From an uncultured Pseudomonadales bacterium (GTDB lineage Bacteria > Pseudomonadota > Gammaproteobacteria > Pseudomonadales > Azotimanducaceae), in contig CALKBV010000009.1 of NCBI GenBank assembly GCA_937775265.1, positions 105,971 to 169,970 of the forward strand: a DNA stretch of 64,000 nucleotides, in the 5' to 3' direction. Position numbers and translations under genes: made by a program. Positions 16,270 through 25,031 of this stretch are shown one piece after another. The number at the start of each line of letters is the position of its first letter. Within the stretch, counting starts at the first letter, position 1. Below the pieces are notes generated by a model that saw only the letters and a list, made by a program, of their open reading frames with translations, was not told where the DNA came from and made no database searches.

Positions 16270-17338
16270 TTAACGATAGGTAGTAAACTTTTTGGGGTCG
16301 AAGGACTCTCGAACAGCTTCACCAATAAAGGTAACGATGGTCAATAAAATCACCAGGGTGCCAAAAGCAGACGTCACTATCCAAGGTGCGGTTCTGAGTG
16401 TCGCTGTGCCTTGTTTTAAAAGCTCACCCAAGCTGGGTGTTGGCGCGGGCAGACCAAATCCTAAAAAATCAAGGGCAGTGATGGCCGTTATGGCTGACAC
16501 GACGGTAAAAGGCATAAATGTCACTAACGTCGACAAAACATTCGGCAGGATATGACGAAAAATGATTCTTGTATTTGATGCGCCTATGACGCGAGCCGCC
16601 GCAATGTAATCCCTCGATTTTTCTTTGTAGGTTTCTGTCCTCATATAATAGGTCATGCTGGTCCACGAGAAGAGCACCATGACCGTCAGAAGTATCATTA
16701 TTTTTGCGGGTACCGTGAAGGTCTGTGGTATGACACTGAAAACAATAATGATCATATAGAGGAAGGGAATGTTCGACCATATCTCAATGAATCGCTGGAA
16801 AAGGAGATCGAACACGCCACCAAAGTAACCCATCGCACAGCCGATGGTAATACCGATTGCGTAAACCGCCAGCATAAAGGCGATCGAGAACCAGAGGGCG
16901 ATTCGGGTGCCATAGAAGAGACGCGCCAGAATGTCCCTGCTGGTCGTGTCGGTCCCTAAAAGGTGCCTTGTATCAAGGGATGGAGAGGTGGGCTTGAAAA
17001 CGCCCCCGGGCGCATGGTTTTCAAGGGGGTTGTAGGGAACGGGGGGCATTAAGACCCAGTTATCGCTGCCCTGCTCCTCGAATGTTGCTCGAAGCTCGCG
17101 ATAGTTAACCTCGTAGTCATAATCGAGTCCAAAATCGGTGCCTGGGTGAAAATTTGAGTAGGTAGGGAAGTACAATGTATCGTCGTAGTGAACGAGTAGT
17201 GCCCGACTGTTCACGAGCAATTCGCCAAAAGACAACACGATCAGTAAGCCCGCCAAAAATAAGAAAGCTATAGTAGCCGCGTTTGATCTCTCGAAAACGT
17301 CGAAGTCGCTTTAGCGTCTGGGGGTTGAGGTTCAACAT
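16270..17338 (-). pseudogene. yejE: peptide ABC transporter permease (YejE/OppC-like), one frameshift
   Basis: The main body (16270-17256, 328 codons) is an OppC-type inner-membrane permease with the EAA-loop region AAARVIGASNTRIIFRHILPN and about six hydrophobic helices. Its true N-terminus lies in another frame starting at the ATG at 17338: MLNLNPQTLKRLRRFREIKRG, then YYSFLIF, as expected for YejE. The two frames join at an A5 run (17255-17259, T5 on the coding strand); removing one base gives FLILAGLLIVLSFGELLV, a smooth first membrane helix, and a 355-residue protein. The frameshift at a homopolymer is most simply a sequencing error. The ATG at 17338 lies three bases after the YejB stop. 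Confidence 0.8.
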
Positions 17339-17341
17339 GAT

Positions 17342-18361
17342 CTACTGGAATCTTATTCTAGGGTCCACCAACGCTACCAGGACATCTGAAATAATATTGC
17401 CAATGAGTAACAGCACACTCGCCAGCAATACGACGCCCATGACGACAGGGTAGTCGCGATCGAGAATTGCGGTGAGCCCTAGCAAACCGAATCCGTCAAT
17501 ATCGAAGATGGTTTCGATGAGAAACGAGCCCGAGACAAGTAGCGTTATGTTTTGTCCAAACGTTGTGGCGATCGGAATCATTGAGTTGCGCATGGCATGT
17601 CGGGAAACTGCTTGTCGAAAAGAGACGCCCTTGGCAATCGCTGTGCGAATGTAGTCGGATGCAAGGTTATCCATTAGGTGGTTTTTCAGCAGTAACGTCA
17701 CCAACGCAAAGCTACCCACTAGATAACAAATAAGGGGGAGGACTGAATGGTTGATTACGTCCATCAGCTTACCGATCGTGTCTTTCTCCTCAAAGGAAAG
17801 GCTAATAAAGCCACCCATAGGGAACCACTCTAACCTGACCGAAAAATACAGGAGCAGCAGCGAGCCCAGCGCGTACCCCGGAATGGCATAGCCCACGAAG
17901 ATCAGTATAGAGGTGACGTTATCAACGACGGTTTTATGCTTGATGGCCTTTAGAACACCCAATGGGATGCAAACGATGTAGGTGATCAAGAGCGTCACCA
18001 GGCCATAATACAGGGACACCGGAAACCTATCCTTAATCACCTCCCAAACCGGCTCGTTGTATCGGTAAGAGTTTCCGAGGTCTCCTTTGGCTACTTTGAC
18101 AAGCCAGTCGAGGTAACTCTGTAATATTGGTTTGTCGAAGCCGTAGTACTCCTTGAGTTTTTTTAATTGTGCCTCTGACAGAGCCATGTCGGCACCGGCC
18201 ATCTGCGACGAAACTCCAGAATTGCTGAACTGCTGGGATTCCATGATGGCTCGTTCCAGCGGACCACCAGGGACCAGTCGGGTGATGGCGAATACAATGA
18301 TGGTGACACCGAGCAATGTCGGCGGAATGAGCAGAAATCGTCTGATGAAATAGTCGCGCAT
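17342..18361 (-). CDS. yejB: peptide ABC transporter permease (YejB/OppB-like)
   Basis: A 339-residue inner-membrane permease of the binding-protein-dependent peptide importer class. It begins with the OppB/YejB N-terminal helix (RRFLLIPPTLLGVTIIVFAI), has the long periplasmic loop with YYGFDKPILQSYLDWL, and the cytoplasmic EAA-type loop YIRTAIAKGVSFRQAVSRHAM near residues 235-255, followed by two more helices. In E. coli YejABEF imports peptide-like compounds including microcin C; the substrate here is not known. It is the first transporter gene in the operon. Its ATG directly follows the TAA of a small upstream frame. Confidence 0.9.
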   Translation of the reverse strand: MRDYFIRRFLLIPPTLLGVTIIVFAITRLVPGGPLERAIMESQQFSNSGVSSQMAGADMALSEAQLKKLKEYYGFDKPILQSYLDWLVKVAKGDLGNSYRYNEPVWEVIKDRFPVSLYYGLVTLLITYIVCIPLGVLKAIKHKTVVDNVTSILIFVGYAIPGYALGSLLLLYFSVRLEWFPMGGFISLSFEEKDTIGKLMDVINHSVLPLICYLVGSFALVTLLLKNHLMDNLASDYIRTAIAKGVSFRQAVSRHAMRNSMIPIATTFGQNITLLVSGSFLIETIFDIDGFGLLGLTAILDRDYPVVMGVVLLASVLLLIGNIISDVLVALVDPRIRFQ

Positions 18362-18568
18362 TTATAGAGTATCTGGGTCTAGAGGCTTTTGGCCCCTTCT
18401 CCGCAATGCAGCAGGGTAAGCCGTTTGCGAGCGATTAGGCAACTCGGCATCCTGCCACAAACCGGGTCTGCTTGAAAGTTCTAATAGATTTCTCTTTGTG
18501 ATGATCTTCATTAGACGGTAATCGGGATTGCGCTTGAAGCGGGTCATGGGCATCAAAGTGCAATGCAT
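18362..18568 (-). CDS. small hypothetical protein upstream of yejB
   Basis: A 68-residue basic frame, or 61 residues if it starts at the later ATG at 18547 (MTRFKRNPDYRLMKIITKR). I recognise no family and see no membrane helix or signal peptide. It starts three bases after the stop of the serine hydrolase gene and its TAA is immediately followed by the yejB ATG, so it fills the gap between the two genes exactly. That packing favours a real small gene or a translational coupler, but a chance frame cannot be excluded. Confidence 0.4.
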   Translation of the reverse strand: MHCTLMPMTRFKRNPDYRLMKIITKRNLLELSSRPGLWQDAELPNRSQTAYPAALRRRGQKPLDPDTL

Positions 18569-18571
18569 TTT

Positions 18572-19699
18572 TTAGTTCGTGAGACAATCGTAAAAGGTAT
18601 CGATCAATTTTCGGTATCTAACGGACCCGGAGTGATGCAGTTGGTTGGTCACATAAGCAAAAGCGACGTTGTTGTCCGGGTCCGCAAAGGCGGTTGATCC
18701 ACCTGTGCCAGCGTGCCCGAATGCCTTTGTAGAGGGTCCGTAGTAACAGGGTTCGCAGTTAAGTATAAAGCCCCTTGACCTTCGGAGAAGCTGATCCAGG
18801 CAAAGGTCAGTTTCACCGTTGGTTTCTTCCTTTACAGCAAGTTGCAGGGATTCCCTGGAAAACAGTTTTCCGGCGATTGCTGCCTGATAACAACGTGCAA
18901 TGCCCAGGCTCGAGCCGTGTCCATTGGTTGCGGGAATTTCCGCATTTCTCCAATCTGCTGAACTCACAACGCGGTAGGGCGGCAGCGCAGGGTCATTTTT
19001 TGGCAAGGTGTTCCCCTCCCGTGCGGGTGTTTGTGTCACAGGTGGCCTTGCGTGATTAGGGCCGATCACTTCTGCACACCGTTCCTGCTCGGGACCGGTT
19101 AGGCCGATATGGAACTCAGCCTCTAGTTGATTGGTTATCCGACTTCGAAGGTATTCACCGGTGGTTTTTTCTGTTGTCTGACGAATCAGTTCGCCGGCGA
19201 TGTATCCCCAGGTGATTGAGTGGTAACCGAAGGCGGTTCCGGGCTCCCAGGCCGGTGCCTGACTTGCGACATTAAACGCTGCTTTTTGCCAGTTATAAAG
19301 GTCTTCTGGTTCCATGTCTGGATGGAATGTGTATACGCCTGCCTGGTGTGACAATGCTTGCGCCACTGTAATACCAAATTTTCGCTCGGCCCCAAACTGT
19401 CGCCAATAGTCTGCAACAGGTTTGTCGTAGTCGAGTTTTCCTTCATCGATCAGGCACGTGAGAGCCAGCGAGACAATGCCTTTGGTAATCGAGTATGTGT
19501 TGACCAGGGTGTCTCGTCGCCAGGGGATAGTCCGGTCCCGGTTGGTGTGGCCACCCCAAAGATCAACCACCAGTTCATCTCCAAGAAAAACGGATAACCC
19601 GGCACCAACTTCGATCTCGTTCCAAAGCGAAGCGAATGCTTCCCTGACAGGCTCGAATCCAGGTTGGATAGTTCCTTCGATCAAGGTTCTTTTAGTCAA
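18572..19699 (-). CDS. serine hydrolase, class C beta-lactamase-like (EstB type)
   Basis: A 375-residue protein of the serine beta-lactamase/esterase family (PF00144). The nucleophile motif SxxK is present as TYSITKG (about residues 69-75), the Tyr motif region reads GYHSITWGY and the third motif is HAGTGGS near the C-terminus. No signal peptide is visible, so it is probably a cytoplasmic esterase rather than a periplasmic lactamase. Its start is a TTG at 19699, divergent from the CMD-like gene across 76 bases. The gene is followed at once by a small frame and then the peptide transporter, and may be part of the same transcript; a role in cleaving imported compounds is possible but inferred. 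Confidence 0.82.
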   Translation of the reverse strand: MTKRTLIEGTIQPGFEPVREAFASLWNEIEVGAGLSVFLGDELVVDLWGGHTNRDRTIPWRRDTLVNTYSITKGIVSLALTCLIDEGKLDYDKPVADYWRQFGAERKFGITVAQALSHQAGVYTFHPDMEPEDLYNWQKAAFNVASQAPAWEPGTAFGYHSITWGYIAGELIRQTTEKTTGEYLRSRITNQLEAEFHIGLTGPEQERCAEVIGPNHARPPVTQTPAREGNTLPKNDPALPPYRVVSSADWRNAEIPATNGHGSSLGIARCYQAAIAGKLFSRESLQLAVKEETNGETDLCLDQLLRRSRGFILNCEPCYYGPSTKAFGHAGTGGSTAFADPDNNVAFAYVTNQLHHSGSVRYRKLIDTFYDCLTN

Positions 19700-19775
19700 G
19701 TATGGGGGGCCGGTAAAAATAAGAGGGTGATATTATCATCGTTATTCAGGAATCGGATAAATACAGGAAACCACT

Positions 19776-20426
19776 ATGCCAAGATTAAGAGAAGTTAGCC
19801 GCGCTGACGCGGACCCGTCGGTACTGCCTTTGTATGATGCTCTGTTTGGGGCGGACAGGGACCCGGTCGAACATCCCGGGACTGCCACTGGTACCCCGGG
19901 TAACTGGTGGACAGTGTTTGCTCTGGTTCCGGATTGTTTTAATCATGCGGTTGCGGGATTCCAGTTCTACCGATCAAAGAGCCGGAAAATAAAAACCAAA
20001 CTGCGGGAGTTGGGCCAGGCAAGGGCAGGGTTTGCGAGGGGTAGCCAGTTTGTCTTCTCCCAGCATTGTAAGGCCCTTCGGGCAGTGGGGTTCAGTGAAG
20101 AGCAGATTGAGTCGATACCGGGCTGGGGCAGCAGTTCGTGTTTCGATGAGATTGAAAGAGCGGTTCTTTCTTATACAGATGATCTGGTGCTTGCCGGAGG
20201 CAGAGTTCCCGACAGTACCTTCGAGGTGTTGAAAAAACATCTGTCAGACGAAGAGATTCTGGAGCTGACCTATACTACTTGCACATATGAGCTTCATGCG
20301 ACGATGTGTCGTGCACTGCGCCTCGAGTACGATGATGTCGACGAGCGGATCAAAGAAGTACCCATCCCCGATGATGAAGAGCGAAATATCGACTTCATGG
20401 GAGCGGTTGATCAGAAGGACAAATAG
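19776..20426 (+). CDS. carboxymuconolactone decarboxylase / AhpD-like protein
   Basis: A 216-residue protein of the AhpD-like/carboxymuconolactone decarboxylase superfamily. The segment ELGQARAGFARGSQFVFSQHCKALRAVGFSEEQI (about residues 70-105) corresponds to the family's active-site helix: the final Cys-containing SQHCK is where many members have a Cys or His. Members of this family include peroxidase partners and lyases; the substrate is not evident. Its 3' end overlaps the 3' end of the convergent flavin monooxygenase gene by 32 bases. It lies in a catabolism-like cluster with that enzyme and a ferredoxin reductase. Confidence 0.72.
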   Translation: MPRLREVSRADADPSVLPLYDALFGADRDPVEHPGTATGTPGNWWTVFALVPDCFNHAVAGFQFYRSKSRKIKTKLRELGQARAGFARGSQFVFSQHCKALRAVGFSEEQIESIPGWGSSSCFDEIERAVLSYTDDLVLAGGRVPDSTFEVLKKHLSDEEILELTYTTCTYELHATMCRALRLEYDDVDERIKEVPIPDDEERNIDFMGAVDQKDK

Positions 20427-21660
20427 TCGGTCCCCTCGTGGGCAGACCTATATCTCGGAAGTTGATCGGGTCTGCCTCTCGTGATCTTTTGGCATCAGAC
20501 CAGGTCTGTTTGAACCATTCGGAAACGGGTGGCTGGCCGCATTGTTCCGCCAGCAAGTTGTAGTATTCAAACTGCTCGTCGCCCAGACGGTGATAATGGC
20601 GTTTGTTTATGTCCGTGAGTTGAAAATGCTCAGATCTTTTCCTGACTTTTCCTGCGCGGGTGGGCAGGTCATCCAAGTTGAATTCCGATACCAATTGTTT
20701 GACGAACCATTTTGCCTGCATTTCAAACATTGGGAATGGAATGATCTGGTAAGGCAGGCCGATAAAACCAAGCGTGTTGTCTGTCGGCGGAATGATATCC
20801 TGGTAAAGCGGGTTCACCCAGTTATCATCAACGCTAACAATCTCACCACTAATGAAAGGGAACCCGTAGTGATATCCGGTACAGTAAATAAAGGTATCGA
20901 TGTCGAGTTCTGCGGTACCCACGATCAATTTTCCGGTTTCTGTAAACCCGGAGGGTGAGGGATATGCCGTTCTCGTTGCTCCAAACGAAGTGGGTTCGGT
21001 AAACGCGCTTCCGCACCAGTAGGTGCGGTCAGCCACCTTATCGATCTCGCCCGACAGGTCAAAACCTGAAGCAGAAGTCCCCCAGAGTGCAACTCGCTTT
21101 CCGACCATGGCATTCGGGGCGCGATAGTTGTGAGAGTGGAGCAGGTGGCCCTGAAAATGTTCTATACCCGGTAATTTCGGTATGCGTGGTCGGGCGTAGT
21201 GACCATTGCAGATAATCACTGCTTCGAATCGTTCATCTAATTCCCCGCTGTGGACTGTCCAGCCTTCGGCGGATTTCTCGATTCTGTGCACTTCCGCGGA
21301 TAGCCTGATATGAGGAGCTAAGGCATAGTGGTCAGAGAAATTTTTGAGGTATTCGAGGACCTTCGTATGGTGTGGGAACCTGGGCCACATATCATTGCCG
21401 CCACCTTTTGAATCAAAGGTGTAATCCAGGAATGCCATCAGGTCCCGAGGGATGTTGGTGCGCAGGGAATCATATAGAGAGCAACGGATCGCCTGTCCAG
21501 GAGATTGCCCGAGCGGGTCATCTTCTACCCGCTCATCATATACCCAGACTCCGCCAATCTGGTCAGCGGCTTCGAACACCACGACTTCGCATCCATGGCG
21601 GATAACTTCACGAGCCGACACCAGCCCTGCTGGGCCGGCGCCAATGACGGCGACTTTCAT
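20395..21660 (-). CDS. flavin-containing monooxygenase (FMO-like)
   Basis: A 421-residue flavoprotein monooxygenase. The FAD-binding GxGxxG motif is VIGAGPAGLVSAREVIRHG at the N-terminus. The FMO identifying sequence FxGxxxHxxxY is present as FQGHLLHSHNYR (about residues 165-176). The second nucleotide-binding region reads VALWGTSASGFDLSGEI, with Thr-Ser in place of the usual GxG(S)G pair, which may affect NADPH binding. Family members oxygenate nucleophilic N or S centres or, as Baeyer-Villiger enzymes, ketones. It is divergent from the ferredoxin-NADP reductase gene, with 30 bases between the start codons, so the two may share control. Confidence 0.85.
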   Translation of the reverse strand: MKVAVIGAGPAGLVSAREVIRHGCEVVVFEAADQIGGVWVYDERVEDDPLGQSPGQAIRCSLYDSLRTNIPRDLMAFLDYTFDSKGGGNDMWPRFPHHTKVLEYLKNFSDHYALAPHIRLSAEVHRIEKSAEGWTVHSGELDERFEAVIICNGHYARPRIPKLPGIEHFQGHLLHSHNYRAPNAMVGKRVALWGTSASGFDLSGEIDKVADRTYWCGSAFTEPTSFGATRTAYPSPSGFTETGKLIVGTAELDIDTFIYCTGYHYGFPFISGEIVSVDDNWVNPLYQDIIPPTDNTLGFIGLPYQIIPFPMFEMQAKWFVKQLVSEFNLDDLPTRAGKVRKRSEHFQLTDINKRHYHRLGDEQFEYYNLLAEQCGQPPVSEWFKQTWSDAKRSREADPINFRDIGLPTRGPTICPSDQPLP

Positions 21661-21690
21661 TTAGGTCTGCTTGCAAGGAGTAAGGAGCAA

Positions 21691-22518
21691 GTGTGTAATA
21701 ATAGCGGTTCTTCAGCCATGATTGATTTAATGTTTACCGTTCGTCTAGAGCATATCCGAACCCTAAGTGAATCGACTAAAGATTTCAGGTTCGTCTGCGC
21801 GGCCAATACTTCTCTTGACTATAAACCAGGTCAATTCTACCGGTTTGTTTTCGCCGATGAACATGGAGAATTCGAGCGAAGTTACAGTCTGTGCAATTTT
21901 GATGAACTCTATGGTCAACACATGGACCTGGTGATATCGGAGGTCGGCAATGGCCGCGCCACGAATCTTCTGTTCAATTGCAAGGAAGGGCTTGAGGCCA
22001 ATGTCACAGGACCGTTTGGTCGCCTTACATTGCCAGAAGAAGTGCCGGGTCGATTAGTCATGGTCGCAACCAGTGTTGGGCTTGCTCCCTATATGCCGAT
22101 CCTGAAAGAACTGGAGATGAGTGGTTTCCCAGAGGTGGTGCTATTACTTGGTGTCAGAGATCGATCGGAATTCATCTACAGTGATGTCCTGAAAAATTAT
22201 GCTGAACAGCACGATTTTTTTGAGCTGCGCCTCTGCCTGTCTAGGGAAAAGGCGACAGCGGCGTATGAGCATGATGGCTATGTAAATACCCAAATTGAGC
22301 GCCTTGATGTAAACCCCGACTCGGATCATTTCCTGCTTTGCGGTAATCCTGAGATGATTGATGACGCTTGGGGTTACCTCAAGGAAAGTGGCTTCAAAGC
22401 AAAGAATGTCGTTAGAGAGAAGTATGTTTTCGCCCGCGAATCTCGATCATCAGCAAAAGCAATGACTGTAGAGCAGAAGCAATTGATTGCTGATAAGTTA
22501 AAAAAGTACGGGAAGTGA
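21691..22518 (+). CDS. ferredoxin-NADP reductase-like oxidoreductase
   Basis: A 275-residue FAD/NAD(P)-binding reductase of the Fpr type. The FAD motif RSYSLCN, the TGPFGRLTL segment, the pyrophosphate-binding VATSVGLAPYMPILKELE and the terminal LLCGNPEMIDDAW segment are all in place. It would transfer electrons between NAD(P)H and a ferredoxin or flavodoxin. The open frame extends back to 21505 over the divergent FMO gene, but AAGGAG at 21682-21687 is spaced for the GTG at 21691, which I choose; ATG codons at 21718 and 21730 are alternatives. A role as electron donor to the neighbouring monooxygenase is possible but FMOs normally use NADPH directly, so this is weak. Confidence 0.85.
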   Translation: MCNNSGSSAMIDLMFTVRLEHIRTLSESTKDFRFVCAANTSLDYKPGQFYRFVFADEHGEFERSYSLCNFDELYGQHMDLVISEVGNGRATNLLFNCKEGLEANVTGPFGRLTLPEEVPGRLVMVATSVGLAPYMPILKELEMSGFPEVVLLLGVRDRSEFIYSDVLKNYAEQHDFFELRLCLSREKATAAYEHDGYVNTQIERLDVNPDSDHFLLCGNPEMIDDAWGYLKESGFKAKNVVREKYVFARESRSSAKAMTVEQKQLIADKLKKYGK

Positions 22519-22537
22519 TTGAAGGGCTATTCTGAGC

Positions 22538-22547
22538 GTGAGCTCAC
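22538..22547. promoter_or_regulatory. 10-base palindrome upstream of the gap/arsJ pair
   Basis: The perfect palindrome GTGAGCTCAC lies in the 172-base gap between the reductase and GAPDH genes, about 145 bases before the GAPDH start. It does not match the classical ArsR operator. It could be an operator or chance. Confidence 0.2.
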
Positions 22548-22690
22548 TCTTTGGATTTCATCCCAGTGCAGCTGGCGATGGTCGAAGGTTTACTGGTAGG
22601 GGTGTGCTGGTATAGGTGTCGGTCATACAGTCGCTGGATTATTGTGCCACCCGGGTACAATGGTAGTTTAAACGCTAAGGCGGTCTTCGT

Positions 22691-23705
22691 ATGACAATTA
22701 AAGTTGGAATAAACGGCTTTGGCCGCATGGGTCGACTCACCCTGCGCGCAGCTTTTGACTGGGACGGGATTGAGTTTATCCATGTCAATGATCCTGCGGG
22801 GGATGCGGAAACATTTGCTCACCTTCTTACCTTTGATTCAGTTCATGGTCGTTGGCACCACAACGCGGATGCCGAGAGCGGCGGCGACAGCATAGTCATA
22901 GATGGCCGCAAGATTGGCTTTACCAGAAACGAAACCATTAGTGAGACTAACTGGTCTGGTTGCGACATCGTCATTGAAGCTTCAGGAAAAATGAAGACCA
23001 AAGCCGTACTGCAGTCTTACCTGGATCAGGGTGTTCAGAGAGTAGTGGTCACGGCGCCAGTGAAAGAAGAGGGCGTGCTGAATGTTGTTATGGGAGTGAA
23101 TCAGCAGCTCTATGATCCTTCCATTCACCCCATCGTGACGGCTGCGTCCTGCACCACAAATTGCCTTGGGCCCGTTGTGAAGGTGCTGCACGAGAAGCCT
23201 CGGCATTGTGCATGGCAGTATGACGACGATTCACAGTGTCACCAATACCCAGACTATTCTGGATGCGGCGCATAAAGACCTGCGCCGGGCGCGCGCCAGT
23301 GGGATGAGCCTGATACCTACCACCACGGGATCAGCCTCTGCGATTACTCACCTGTTCCCTGAGCTGGAGGGCAAGTTAAACGGTCACGCCATACGCGTTC
23401 CTTTAGCCAATGCGTCATTGACTGATTGTGTGTTCGAGGTGAAGCATGCGACAACCGCGCAAGCGGTAAACGAGCTTTACAAATTGGCGGCGGACAATGG
23501 ACTAAAGGGGATTCTTGGTTATGAGGAGCGCCCACTCGTATCCATTGATTACAGGACCGATCCGCGCTCTAGTATTATTGATGCATTGTCTACAATGGTG
23601 ATTAATGCCACCCAGGTGAAATTGTATGTTTGGTATGACAATGAATGGGGTTACGCTAATCGAACCGCTGAGCTGATGCGGATGGTGGCGGAGCCTGTCT
23701 CATGA
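22691..23705 (+). pseudogene. gap: ArsJ-associated glyceraldehyde-3-phosphate dehydrogenase, one frameshift
   Basis: Two overlapping frames together encode a complete type I GAPDH of 337 residues. The first (22691-23275) has the NAD-binding start KVGINGFGRMGRLTLRAAF, the segment AETFAHLLTFDSVHG and the catalytic Cys in [18 protein letters not shown]. The second continues [28 protein letters not shown], then the C-terminal [11 protein letters not shown]. They join near 23198: removing one C from the CC in AAGCCTCGG reads [13 protein letters not shown]. Such GAPDHs next to arsJ are known to make 1-arseno-3-phosphoglycerate from arsenate. A single-base insertion is more likely an assembly error than a natural lesion, because the second half has no other damage. 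Confidence 0.85.
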
Positions 23706-23740
23706 AAACAATGTCGTGAAGAATCAATGAGCCTTTTTTT

Positions 23741-24976
23741 ATGAGGGCAGTTTCAGGGTTATCTGCTGACGTCAGGCAGTACCTGGTGATCACAGGTAAT
23801 TACTGGGCATTCACGTTGACCGATGGTGCCCTGCGTATGTTGGTGGTGTTGCACTTCCATACACTGGGTTACTCGCCTCTTGAGGTTGCCTTGTTGTTTG
23901 TGTTTTACGAGATTTTTGGTGTGGTGACCAGTCTTGTCGGTGGCTGGTTGGGGGCTCAAATCGGGCTGAACCGCACCATGAATATTGGGCTGGGTTTGCA
24001 AGTGTTTGCGCTAGGTATGCTGCTAGTGCCGAGCACCATGTTGACCGTTGCTTGGGTGATGGCTGCGCAGGCAATGTCCGGCATCGCCAAAGACCTTAAT
24101 AAAATGAGTGCGAAAAGCGCTATCAAGCTGCTGGTTCCGGACAAAGAACAGTTAACGCTCTACCGGTGGGTCGCGCTGCTGACGGGTTCCAAGAACGCAC
24201 TGAAGGGAGGTGGTTTCTTCTTAGGGGGTGTTCTACTGGCGTGGTTAGGTTTCTATCATGCGGTTTTAGTGATGGCACTCTTTTTAGCGTTGATTTGGCT
24301 GGCCAGTCTAGTGAGCTTAAGAAAAGAGCTGGGTAAGGCAAAAAGCAAACCGAAATTTTCTGAGATGTTTTCAAAAAGCAAAGCCATCAATATCCTTTCG
24401 TTGGCGCGTTTGTTTTTGTTCGGAGCAAGAGATGTATGGTTCGTGATTGCGCTGCCGGTGTACCTGTCTGCCAATCTGGGTTGGGATTATTGGTTCGTTG
24501 GTGGGTTTCTGGCTAGCTGGGTGATCGGCTACGGCGTAGTGCAAGCGTTTGCTCCACGCCTAACGGGGATAGTCGAGGCAAAGCTGCCGGATGGGAAAAG
24601 TGCTTTCATTTGGGCCGCTGTGCTTTCTGTTGTACCGGCGTTGATTGCATTGTTGATGACAGCGGACATGGTGCCTGCGCTAGTGCTGCCGAGCGGGCTT
24701 CTTGTTTTCGGCGCTCTGTTTGCCGTGAATTCGTCCCTGCACAGTTACCTTATTGTGAGTTATGCAGACAAAGATGGGGTGTCGATGGATGTGGGTTTTT
24801 ATTATATGGCGAACGCCATGGGTAGACTTATTGGTACCGTTTTATCCGGCTGGGTATTCCAGGTTTATGGAATGGTCGCCTGTTTATGGGTGTCGGCGCT
24901 GTTCGTCACTCTGGCAGCCTTGCTCTCACTGGCGTTGCCGGCACAAGCTGCTCCAACACAAGCTTTTCTAAAATAA
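23741..24976 (+). CDS. arsJ: organoarsenical efflux MFS permease ArsJ
   Basis: A 411-residue major facilitator with about 12 hydrophobic segments. The N-terminal motif TDGALRMLVVLHFHTLGYSP (about residues 28-47) and the following LLFVFYEIFGVVTSLVGGWLG, then the segment SGIAKDLNKMSAKSAIKLLV, are those I associate with ArsJ. ArsJ exports 1-arseno-3-phosphoglycerate made from arsenate by the adjacent GAPDH; the exported compound breaks down outside and leaves no net arsenate in the cell. The start is 35 bases after the GAPDH stop. No arsR, arsC or other ars gene is in the window. Assignment rests on the family motif plus the neighbouring GAPDH, which is a strong joint signal. Confidence 0.9.
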   Translation: MRAVSGLSADVRQYLVITGNYWAFTLTDGALRMLVVLHFHTLGYSPLEVALLFVFYEIFGVVTSLVGGWLGAQIGLNRTMNIGLGLQVFALGMLLVPSTMLTVAWVMAAQAMSGIAKDLNKMSAKSAIKLLVPDKEQLTLYRWVALLTGSKNALKGGGFFLGGVLLAWLGFYHAVLVMALFLALIWLASLVSLRKELGKAKSKPKFSEMFSKSKAINILSLARLFLFGARDVWFVIALPVYLSANLGWDYWFVGGFLASWVIGYGVVQAFAPRLTGIVEAKLPDGKSAFIWAAVLSVVPALIALLMTADMVPALVLPSGLLVFGALFAVNSSLHSYLIVSYADKDGVSMDVGFYYMANAMGRLIGTVLSGWVFQVYGMVACLWVSALFVTLAALLSLALPAQAAPTQAFLK

Positions 24977-25031
24977 GGGTGGTCGGCCATAGATCACGCT
25001 AAGTGCAGGTTCACCGATTCCACAGGCTACC

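Noticed and set aside
14274..17338. Programmed ribosomal frameshifting in the Yej genes
   Set aside because: There are five events at unrelated sequences, without slippery heptamers or downstream structures that I can see, and similar events occur in unrelated genes.
22538..22547. ArsR operator upstream of the GAPDH-ArsJ pair
   Set aside because: The palindrome GTGAGCTCAC does not resemble the known ArsR-type operator, and no arsR gene is near; it is kept only as a low-confidence dyad.
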